Origin: an uncultured Cytophagaceae bacterium
GTDB taxonomy: Bacteria; Bacteroidota; Bacteroidia; Cytophagales; Spirosomataceae
Reading direction: 5' to 3'
Assembly (NCBI GenBank): GCA_903837305.1
Contig: CAILUB010000078.1
Coordinates: 1-5,570, forward strand
DNA length: 5,570 bases
Shown: positions 1-5,570 of the stretch, piece after piece
Position numbering within the stretch: the stretch's first letter is position 1
Layout of the letters: each line of letters begins with the position of its first letter
Made by a program: the position numbers and the translations under genes
The notes under the pieces: model-generated
What the model saw: the letters and a program-made list of their open reading frames with translations, nothing else
What the model was told of the DNA's origin: nothing
Database searches by the model: none

Positions 1-14
1 ATAAATAATTTTCA

Positions 15-1460
15 GTGAGTATTTCCTATCAACCCGTTATTGGCCTTGAAATTCATGCACAGTTGCAGACGAATTCGAAGATATTCGCGAGCGACCCCGT
101 ACTTTTTGGTCAAGAGGCTAATACCTTGATTTCGCCCATATCTTTAGGGCATCCAGGTACTTTGCCTTATTTAAATAAAAAGGTGGTTGAATTCGCTATT
201 AAAATGGGTTTAGCGATTGGTTCGAAAATTGCTCCTAAGCAGTATTTTGATCGGAAGAATTATTTCTATCCGGATCTTCCTAAGGGATATCAAATCACTC
301 AGGATAAAACGCCTATATGCATAGGCGGTGCTGTTTTGGTTCACTTGAAAGAGGGAGATAAGAGGATGGAATTTCACCACATTCACCTAGAGGAGGATGC
401 TGGTAAATCGGTACATGAGGGTGACAATCCATTTAGTTTTTTGGATTATAATAGAGCTGGGACACCTTTAATTGAGATGGTTACCGAGCCTACTATTCAT
501 TCATCTGAAGAGGCATTCGCTCTCGTTTCTGAGGTGCGTAAATTAGTTCGATACCTGGGAATTTGTGACGGGAATATGGAAGAGGGCTCATTGCGAGCTG
601 ACGTTAATGTGTCTATTCGTCCGGTGGGTACGACTACTTTGGGTACGAAAGTGGAGATTAAGAATATGAACTCGCTTCGTAATATTCAACGGGCGATTGA
701 GCATGAGATTGTTCGGCAAACGAAGGTGTTAAATGAAGGAGGGACGCTGATCCAGGAAACGAGAACCTTTGATGCCCATACGGGAACGACGCATTCGATG
801 CGTGTTAAAGAGACCATGAATGATTACCGGTACTTTCCTGAGCCTGATTTAGCACCACTTGAAATATCAGAGAATTGGTTACAAGAGATAAAAGCAGCTA
901 TGCCTTTGTTGCCTTGGGAGCAGGAATTAAAGTTGATGAATGAATATGGTTTGCCGGCTTATGATGCCCACTTCCTGTCAGATACGCGAGAAATGGCCCT
1001 CTATTTTGAAGAAGTGGCAAATCATACTAATGCGTTTAAATCAATTTCAAATTGGTTAATGGGTCCAGTTAAATCCTATTTGAACGAAAAGAATAAGTCG
1101 ATTACGGAATTTGAGTTAAGTCCTAAGACCTTAGCTGAAATCGTTGAATTAGTGGAGAGTGGCACATTGACGCATAATTTGGCGGCACATCAATTATTTC
1201 CTTTGGCCATCGAAAACCCAGAAAAATCGCCAGCACAACTTGTCGAACTTCAAGGTTGGTTGAATGCGCAATCTGGTGATGAATTAATCACTTGGGTTCA
1301 GGAAGCCATCACCGCCTATCCGGATAAAGTGAAGGAATATCAAAAAGGGAAGAAAGGATTGATCGCCCTTTTCATCGGAGAGGTGATGAAGAAATCAAAA
1401 GGCACGGCTGATCCGAAGCGCGTAAATCAAGTAATGACAGAAGAATTAGCTAGAGCATAA
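15..1460 (+). CDS. gatB: Aspartyl/glutamyl-tRNA(Asn/Gln) amidotransferase subunit B
   Basis: GatB is the kinase/transamidase subunit of the cytoplasmic GatCAB complex. It activates misacylated Glu-tRNA(Gln) or Asp-tRNA(Asn) with ATP and amidates it using ammonia from GatA. The sequence shows the family landmarks in order: VIGLEIHAQL (8-17), KNYFYPDLPKGYQI (81-94), LEEDAGK (125-131), the signature DYNRAGTPLIE (144-154), MEEGSLRADVNVS (188-200), KVEIKNMNS (212-220) and DYRYFPEPDL (270-279). A C-terminal GatB/YqeY-type helical tRNA-binding tail (about 330-480) includes GKKGLIALFIGEVMKKSKG. At 481 residues it is full length for the family. The GTG start is fixed by an in-frame TAA at 6-8, with no other start codon before the conserved N-terminus. 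There is no Shine-Dalgarno sequence, as usual in Bacteroidota. gatA and gatC are not downstream, so the complex is encoded at scattered loci. The next gene starts immediately after the stop. Confidence 0.97.
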   Translation: MSISYQPVIGLEIHAQLQTNSKIFASDPVLFGQEANTLISPISLGHPGTLPYLNKKVVEFAIKMGLAIGSKIAPKQYFDRKNYFYPDLPKGYQITQDKTPICIGGAVLVHLKEGDKRMEFHHIHLEEDAGKSVHEGDNPFSFLDYNRAGTPLIEMVTEPTIHSSEEAFALVSEVRKLVRYLGICDGNMEEGSLRADVNVSIRPVGTTTLGTKVEIKNMNSLRNIQRAIEHEIVRQTKVLNEGGTLIQETRTFDAHTGTTHSMRVKETMNDYRYFPEPDLAPLEISENWLQEIKAAMPLLPWEQELKLMNEYGLPAYDAHFLSDTREMALYFEEVANHTNAFKSISNWLMGPVKSYLNEKNKSITEFELSPKTLAEIVELVESGTLTHNLAAHQLFPLAIENPEKSPAQLVELQGWLNAQSGDELITWVQEAITAYPDKVKEYQKGKKGLIALFIGEVMKKSKGTADPKRVNQVMTEELARA

Positions 1461-2573
1461 ATGAGATTAATCGGGATCCTATTATTATTATTATTTACGA
1501 CTGCGATACAGGCACAGAATTTCGAATTGCGTGTTGAGGCTAAGACGCTTATTCCAGGAAAAAAAATCTATTTGGAATACATTAATGAGCTAGGTAAAAT
1601 AGTTAAAATAGATTCTGCAAGTCCCTCAGATCAAAAAAAAGTCACTTTCAAGGGACAAGTAAAAGATCAGGGAGCCTTCTATTTAGTTAATTTTTTTGAC
1701 ACACCTAAGCCACAAAAAGTATTAGTCATTTTAGAAGGGGGTGAAACCATTGATATTGTGGCAGATGGGGTAAATGATGAGGAAGGTAAGAGTGCTTACA
1801 CGATGAAGGGAGATTACCCGAACGTGAAATTTATGCTGGAATTAATGGCCATTTCGAAGGAAATGGAAGTCAAAGTTAGGAAGTGGAATCAGGAGATTCA
1901 GATTGACCAGAAGCAAGAAAAAAGAATTCAGGCAGAGTTTACTAAGGCGCAGCAAGTTAGTTCTGCTAAAATTAAGGCCTTGATTCCGCAGATGGGGAGT
2001 CATTTGGTGGCTCTTTGGGCGACTAATTTTTTACCAGCTGAACAGGAGATGGCCTCGCTGATGGAAATTGCTAATACATTATATAAGGCTAGGCCTACTC
2101 ATCCTCAAGTACTACAGTTTGTAAACAATTTGAATCGCCTAAGGGGGGTGAATGAAGGATCAATGGCGCCTGAAATTAAACTTGCGACACCGGCAGGGCC
2201 TAATTTAGCTTTGAGTTCACTTCGAGGAAAATATGTATTGATTGATTTTTGGGCGAGTTGGTGTGGTCCTTGTCGTCGCGAAAATCCGAATGTGGTGAAG
2301 ACCTATGCCGCTTACAAGGACAAGGGGTTTGAGATTTTTGGTGTTAGTTTAGATCAGGATCGAGCGGCTTGGTTGAAAGCCATTGAAACCGATAAATTAG
2401 TTTGGAAACATGTCTCTGATTTAAAATATTGGAGTTCTGAAGGCGCTCGGGCTTACCAGGTGAATTCGATTCCGCAGACTTTTCTATTAGATAAAGAAGG
2501 GCGGATTATTGCCAAAGGATTGCGAGGTGCTGCTTTAGACCAGTATTTGGCTAAATTATTTGAATCTAAATAA
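1461..2573 (+). CDS. Secreted TlpA-like thiol-disulfide oxidoreductase with DUF4369-like N-terminal region
   Basis: This is probably an exported thiol-disulfide reductase of the TlpA/ResA/AhpC-TSA group, acting in the periplasm; its substrate cannot be told from sequence. Residues 1-18 form a signal peptide: Arg2, a hydrophobic core with five consecutive Leu (7-11), and a likely signal peptidase I site after IQA, leaving mature QNFELR. There is no lipobox Cys. Residues about 20-125 are beta-rich and resemble the DUF4369 region often found before such domains in Bacteroidota. Residues about 125-225 are a charged helical linker. The thioredoxin fold spans about 234-368, with the active site WCGPC at 267-271 (Cys268, Cys271) in a FWASWCGPCRRENP context, and the cis-Pro loop SIPQTFLLD with Pro338. 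The two Cys are the only ones in the protein. The ATG abuts the gatB stop with no gap, and proC follows after 1 base, so it is probably co-transcribed. Fold and export are confident; physiological role is not. Confidence 0.92.
   Translation: MRLIGILLLLLFTTAIQAQNFELRVEAKTLIPGKKIYLEYINELGKIVKIDSASPSDQKKVTFKGQVKDQGAFYLVNFFDTPKPQKVLVILEGGETIDIVADGVNDEEGKSAYTMKGDYPNVKFMLELMAISKEMEVKVRKWNQEIQIDQKQEKRIQAEFTKAQQVSSAKIKALIPQMGSHLVALWATNFLPAEQEMASLMEIANTLYKARPTHPQVLQFVNNLNRLRGVNEGSMAPEIKLATPAGPNLALSSLRGKYVLIDFWASWCGPCRRENPNVVKTYAAYKDKGFEIFGVSLDQDRAAWLKAIETDKLVWKHVSDLKYWSSEGARAYQVNSIPQTFLLDKEGRIIAKGLRGAALDQYLAKLFESK
1481..1495 (+). repeat. (ATT)5 trinucleotide tract in the signal-peptide coding region
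   Basis: Five perfect ATT units encode part of the Leu run (CTA followed by four TTA codons, then TTT) in the hydrophobic core of the thioredoxin-like protein's signal peptide. Gain or loss of a unit would keep the frame and change only the length of the Leu stretch. It may simply reflect AT-rich leucine codon choice. Confidence 0.6.
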
Positions 2574-2574
2574 T

Positions 2575-3375
2575 ATGAAAATTGCGATCATAGGTTGTGG
2601 TAATATGGGGATGGCTTTCGCTAATTCCTTCATTCAATATAATTTGGTCTCTAAGGAGGAGTTGATTCTGATTGAAAAAAATAAAGAACGTGGCGATATT
2701 TTGCAGCAGCAAAAATCCGGAATCGTTGTTGATACCATCTCACAGAAAGTGGCTACTGCGGATTTAATTATCCTGTCAGTAAAGCCTCAAGATTACCCCT
2801 CTGTTTCATCTGAATTAGCCCTATTTATTCAACCGAACCAAATCGTTTTATCCATCATGGCTGGTATTCCGATTGCGAGCATTCAGTCTAGTTTATCACA
2901 CGATCTAGTAATACGTGCGATGCCGAATACACCTGCTCTTTTAGGCATGGGAATGACCGCATTCGCAGCCGCGTCTGCCGTAGGTCTGTCGGATATTCGC
3001 AAGGTGGAAAACTTAATCAATTCGACCGGCCGAGCCGTATTCTTAGAGGAGGAGGGTTTGTTAGATGCAGTGACGGGTTTAAGCGGTAGTGGTCCAGCCT
3101 ATTTCTTCTACTTGATTAAAGCGATGATTGACGCAGGAGTAAAGATGGGTTTTGAGCCGGCCATGGCATCTCTTTTAGTGAAGCAAACCATGTTAGGTTC
3201 TTATCATTTGATGCAAACGAGCGATAAGACCTTGGATGAATTGATTCAAGCAGTTGCCTCGAAAGGAGGTACAACAGAAGCAGCCTTGAAAACGTTTCAG
3301 GAAAATTTAGTAGCTGAGGGATTGCAAAAAGGCATTATTGCGGCGAAGGATCGGGCTAAAGAATTAGCCAATTAA
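2575..3375 (+). CDS. proC: Pyrroline-5-carboxylate reductase
   Basis: ProC reduces 1-pyrroline-5-carboxylate to L-proline with NAD(P)H, the final step of proline synthesis in the cytoplasm. I start it at the ATG at 2575, giving 266 residues, the normal family length, and the typical beginning MKIAIIGCGNMG. A TTG at 2560 would add five residues and overlap the previous gene, with no support. Seen in order: the Rossmann dinucleotide-binding loop GCGNMG (7-12), SVKPQ (68-72), RAMPNTPA (114-121), TGLSGSGPAYFF (167-178), and the family signature SKGGTTEAAL (229-238) in the helical dimerisation domain. All motifs expected for an active enzyme are present. It starts 1 base after the preceding stop codon, so it is probably the last gene of a gatB-thioredoxin-proC transcript. 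Its 3' end overlaps the oppositely oriented mutL by 12 bp, and no intrinsic terminator is visible just after it. Confidence 0.97.
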   Translation: MKIAIIGCGNMGMAFANSFIQYNLVSKEELILIEKNKERGDILQQQKSGIVVDTISQKVATADLIILSVKPQDYPSVSSELALFIQPNQIVLSIMAGIPIASIQSSLSHDLVIRAMPNTPALLGMGMTAFAAASAVGLSDIRKVENLINSTGRAVFLEEEGLLDAVTGLSGSGPAYFFYLIKAMIDAGVKMGFEPAMASLLVKQTMLGSYHLMQTSDKTLDELIQAVASKGGTTEAALKTFQENLVAEGLQKGIIAAKDRAKELAN

Positions 3376-5181
3376 TTGACCGATTTCAGCCTCATTTAAG
3401 GAACGGCTGATAATTTCCCCATTCGGAGAATAAGACGGGTTTGTGCTCGCGAACAATTGTTCCACTAAAGCGGACATCTCTTCTGCGATTAATTTCTTCG
3501 TTTGATATCGAATTGCCGCACGATTCGCTAAGATGCGAGCGATTTTTTCAGCATGGTTTTGGCCTAAATCTGACGCTTCATTCTTCACTTGTTCTAAAAT
3601 ACCTTCTAGTAAATTCTGACCGTCTTCCTCGCCAATTCCAGCAGGTACTCCTTGAATCCAGTAATTTTCCTCCGCATCTTTCGTCAGGCCAAATCCTAAA
3701 TCGGTAATATCACCAAGGATTTCCTCCACTAAGACAGCATCTGCCGGATTAATGCGGAGAATCTGCGGGAACAATAATTGTTGAGACACCCCATTTTTCT
3801 TCACCAAATTCTCCGAGAATTGATCAAACAAAATGCGTTGGTAGGCTTTTTTCTGATCGATTAGCAACATTCCGCCTGAAAGAGTCACCACCAGGAATTT
3901 ATTCAGAATCTGCATTACCTGGAAATTCGTGTGCGAAGAACTTTCCGCTGTCCAGGTGTTCGCCTTGCTTTGAATCGTTGTGGCCGGCTCGCTAAACAAA
4001 TTTGCAGACGGATCGGCTACATTACCTCGCTCAAAAGCCTCAATATTGTCGTTTAAGCCTTCATAAAGCTTTCTCCAAGCATCTTGAACGGGTCGCGGAG
4101 AATTCGTCCCTGAAAACGAAGGAATCGAGCTAATAGCCCCGCTCGGATTTCTAAAATTCACATTCGCATCGAAATCAAGTGAAGGAATCAAATGGTTTAG
4201 GCTAAGCGTCTTCCGTATGGCCGCTTGTAAAATGGCATAGATCGATCGCTCATCATCAAACTTGATCTCGGTTTTCGTCGGATGCACGTTAATGTCGATG
4301 TGGGATGGATCTAGGGTCAGAAACAACACATAAAAAGGGAAGGTACCATCTGGAACTAAACGTTCATAAGCGCTCATGACCGCGTGGTGCAAGTACGAAC
4401 TCTTGATGAATCGATTGTTCACAAAGAAAAATTGCTCTCCGCGCGTCTTCTTTGCATATTCTGGGCGACCTACGTAGCCTTTAATGCTCACGTAATTCGT
4501 ATTTTCCTCGCAAGCGGCTAATTGCTCGCGGTAGCTTTTTCCGAACAAATCCACAATTCGCTTGCCTAGTTTTTCAACCGGTAGGGAATAGGTTTCTTGT
4601 TCGTTTTGGATCAAAGAGAACTTGATCTCCGGATTGGCTAAAGCAATACGTTGGAATTCGTCCAAAATATGACGCATCTCCACCGGGTTTGATTTCAAGA
4701 AATTGCGTCGCGCCGGGATGTTATAAAATAGATTTTTAACGAGAATTGAAGTTCCTTTAGGAGCGGCTACCTGTTCGTTTGCTTTCAACACAGAGGCTTC
4801 CATGCGGATTAAGGTACTTAATTCATCCTCCTCTCGTCTTGTTTTCAATTCCACCTGGGCTACCGAGGCGATAGAAGCTAAAGCTTCCCCTCTGAATCCC
4901 ATCGTACGAATAGCAAATAGATCTTCGGCCTTACTGATCTTAGAGGTGGCATGTCTTTCAAAAGACATCAATGCGTCTTGTGGAGACATACCCTTGCCAT
5001 CATCGATGACCTGAATACTTACTTTTCCAGCTTCCTTCACAATCAACTGAACGAAGCTAGCGCCGGCGTCAATGGAGTTTTCCATCAATTCCTTTACCAC
5101 TGAGGCTGGTCGCTGTACTACCTCACCCGCCGCAATTTGATTTGCGATGGCATCCGGAAGCATTTTGATCAGATTGTGCAT
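3364..5181 (-). CDS. mutL: DNA mismatch repair protein MutL
   Basis: MutL is the GHKL-family ATPase that links MutS mismatch recognition to downstream repair. The N-terminal ATPase is intact: ANQIAAGEVVQRPASVVKEL (13-32), catalytic Glu31 and Asn35 in ELMENSIDAG, DDGKGM (60-65), the lid RHATSKI (76-82), GFRGEAL (95-101), FVNNR (253-257) and DINVHPTK with Lys303 (296-303). A poorly conserved linker covers about 330-415, then the C-terminal dimerisation domain. QQLLFP (467-472) fits the clamp-binding pattern QxLLxP. The endonuclease motif, normally DQHAxxE, reads DQKKAYQ (442-448). The later Cys motifs read ANR (552-554) and SPNG (585-588), so nicking activity is doubtful. At 605 residues it is full length (E. 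coli about 615). The ATG at 5181 is preceded in frame by TAA (5218-5220) with no other start between, and the N-terminus aligns with known MutL starts. No Shine-Dalgarno sequence is present. It lies downstream of rplL on the same strand, behind a terminator and its own likely promoter. Confidence 0.97.
   Translation of the reverse strand: MHNLIKMLPDAIANQIAAGEVVQRPASVVKELMENSIDAGASFVQLIVKEAGKVSIQVIDDGKGMSPQDALMSFERHATSKISKAEDLFAIRTMGFRGEALASIASVAQVELKTRREEDELSTLIRMEASVLKANEQVAAPKGTSILVKNLFYNIPARRNFLKSNPVEMRHILDEFQRIALANPEIKFSLIQNEQETYSLPVEKLGKRIVDLFGKSYREQLAACEENTNYVSIKGYVGRPEYAKKTRGEQFFFVNNRFIKSSYLHHAVMSAYERLVPDGTFPFYVLFLTLDPSHIDINVHPTKTEIKFDDERSIYAILQAAIRKTLSLNHLIPSLDFDANVNFRNPSGAISSIPSFSGTNSPRPVQDAWRKLYEGLNDNIEAFERGNVADPSANLFSEPATTIQSKANTWTAESSSHTNFQVMQILNKFLVVTLSGGMLLIDQKKAYQRILFDQFSENLVKKNGVSQQLLFPQILRINPADAVLVEEILGDITDLGFGLTKDAEENYWIQGVPAGIGEEDGQNLLEGILEQVKNEASDLGQNHAEKIARILANRAAIRYQTKKLIAEEMSALVEQLFASTNPSYSPNGEIISRSLNEAEIGQLIG
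3369..3378. other. 10-bp perfect palindrome at the convergent proC/mutL stop codons
   Basis: CAATTAATTG reads the same on both strands and contains the proC TAA (3373-3375). It lies at the junction where the two genes overlap by 12 bp (3364-3375); the mutL TAA is at 3364-3366. It is too short and AT-rich to act as an intrinsic terminator and may arise simply from two TAA stops facing each other. Confidence 0.4.
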
Positions 5182-5204
5182 AAATGAATAGGGAAACGAG
5201 TGGA

Positions 5205-5212
5205 CAAAGATA
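5205..5212 (-). promoter_or_regulatory. Putative mutL promoter, Bacteroidota -7 element
   Basis: Read on the minus strand the sequence is TATCTTTG, an exact match to the TAnnTTTG -7 element used by the primary sigma factor of Bacteroidota. It ends 23 bases before the mutL ATG, predicting a leader of roughly 16-20 bases, which is plausible. No TTTG -33 element occurs at the usual 17-23 base spacing; that region falls in the rplL terminator stem. The only nearby TTTG (5223-5226) is just 10 bases upstream. The call is therefore made on the -7 element and position alone. Confidence 0.55.
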
Positions 5213-5223
5213 AGGGATTAAAC

Positions 5224-5255
5224 AAAAAAAAGGGAATGTTGCCATTCCCTTTTTT
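5224..5255 (-). terminator. Rho-independent terminator downstream of rplL
   Basis: An 8-bp stem AGGGAATG (5231-5238) pairs with CATTCCCT (5243-5250) around a 4-base loop (5239-5242). Five flanking A/T pairs (5226-5230 with 5251-5255) can extend it to 13 bp. On the minus strand the stem is followed by eight T, a classic intrinsic terminator located 22 bases after the rplL stop codon. On the plus strand the stem is followed by six T (5250-5255), so it could also stop transcription coming from the other side. It separates rplL from mutL in the 95-base gap between them. Confidence 0.88.
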
Positions 5256-5276
5256 CGTAAGATAGGTTGGGTTGAA

Positions 5277-5570
5277 TTACTTCAATTCAACTTCAGCACC
5301 AGCTTCTTCTAAAGATTTCTTCAAACCTTCAGCTTCGTCTTTAGATACACCTTCTTTAACAGCCTTCGGCGCAGCATCAACTACATCCTTAGCTTCTTTC
5401 AAACCTAAACCAGTTAAGTCTTTCACTAATTTAACGATCGCTAATTTGTTAGGACCAGCAGCTTTCAAGACAACATCGAAAGATGTTTTCTCTGCAGCAG
5501 CCTCACCACCGTCAGCGCCACCAGCTGCAGGACCTGCAACCATAACAGCACCAGCAGCAGCTGGTTCGAT
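5277..5570 (-). CDS. rplL: 50S ribosomal protein L7/L12 (bL12), 5' end cut by window edge
   Basis: bL12 forms the flexible stalk of the 50S subunit and recruits and stimulates translational GTPases such as EF-Tu and EF-G. The visible 97 residues run from IEPAAAGAVMVAGP to the stop. They comprise the Ala/Gly-rich hinge followed by the complete globular C-terminal domain, with FDVVLKAAGPNKLAIVKLVK, the hallmark TGLGLKEAKDVVD, and KEGVSKDEAEGLKKSLEEAG ending in VELK. The reading frame is open to the window edge. Roughly 25-29 N-terminal residues (the dimerisation domain that binds bL10) should lie beyond it, so the internal ATG at 5541-5543 is not the start. The gene would normally be preceded by rplJ, outside the window. 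An intrinsic terminator follows 22 bases after the stop, then mutL rather than the usual rpoB. Confidence 0.97.
   Translation of the reverse strand: MEPAAAGAVMVAGPAAGGADGGEAAAEKTSFDVVLKAAGPNKLAIVKLVKDLTGLGLKEAKDVVDAAPKAVKEGVSKDEAEGLKKSLEEAGAEVELK

Noticed and set aside
6..13. TAATTTTC near the left edge as a -7 promoter element for gatB
   Set aside because: It mismatches the TAnnTTTG consensus at the last base and would lie 1 base from the GTG start, leaving no room for a transcription start; the true upstream region is outside the window.
2560..2574. Upstream TTG start for proC overlapping the thioredoxin-like gene
   Set aside because: The ATG at 2575 gives the canonical MKIAIIGCGNMG beginning; the five extra residues would be unsupported.
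3441..3707. Plus-strand open frame of 88 codons inside mutL
   Set aside because: It lies wholly antisense to the well-conserved MutL C-terminal coding region and its translation has no recognisable domain or start context.
3844..3855. A-rich stretch on the mutL coding strand as a -1 frameshift slippery site
   Set aside because: The run is read as AAA AAA G, which is not in the X XXY YYZ phase needed for slippage, and the main frame continues through a normal full-length MutL.
71..4659. Six GAATTC sites (71, 189, 1924, 2462, 4100, 4654), more than the one or two expected by chance
   Set aside because: The excess is small, was spotted post hoc among many possible words, and fits Glu-Phe and Asn-Ser codon use; no restriction-modification gene is present.
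4802..5014. Plus-strand open frame of 70 codons inside mutL
   Set aside because: It is antisense to the highly conserved MutL ATPase motifs, and its composition is explained by the opposite strand.
5541..5543. ATG inside rplL as the start of a short 88-residue protein
   Set aside because: The frame stays open upstream and encodes IEPAAAGAV, the expected continuation of the bL12 hinge, so the true start is beyond the window.

Overview
The window looks like chromosomal housekeeping DNA from a member of the Bacteroidota, probably Cytophagia-like, although the lineage is inferred. The evidence is fourfold. Coding starts lack Shine-Dalgarno sequences. A TAnnTTTG-type -7 promoter element lies in front of mutL. 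One gene joins a DUF4369-like N-terminal region to a TlpA-type thioredoxin domain, an architecture typical of this phylum. The GatB, MutL and RplL sequences have a Bacteroidota flavour. I see no mobile element, CRISPR array, tRNA or rRNA, and no sign of horizontal transfer.

Layout. Left half, plus strand: gatB (aspartyl/glutamyl-tRNA amidotransferase subunit B, GTG start), a secreted thioredoxin-fold thiol-disulfide protein, and proC (pyrroline-5-carboxylate reductase). They are packed with 0 and 1 base between them, so they are probably one transcript. Right half, minus strand: the 3' part of rplL (ribosomal protein bL12, cut by the window edge), an intrinsic terminator, a likely mutL promoter, and the complete mutL (mismatch repair ATPase). 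proC and mutL converge and overlap by 12 bp at their stop codons.

Function. The plus-strand genes have no single shared pathway: tRNA-dependent Gln/Asn formation, periplasmic redox chemistry and the last step of proline synthesis. The grouping looks like genome compaction rather than a dedicated system. mutL appears to be transcribed on its own from a promoter directly behind the rplL terminator.

The points most worth a second look are in mutL and around rplL. The MutL C-terminal domain keeps a sliding-clamp-binding motif, but nearly every metal-binding residue of the usual MutL endonuclease is replaced. Separately, rplL is followed by a terminator and mutL instead of the usual rpoB-rpoC. 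I found no convincing previously undescribed multi-gene system.
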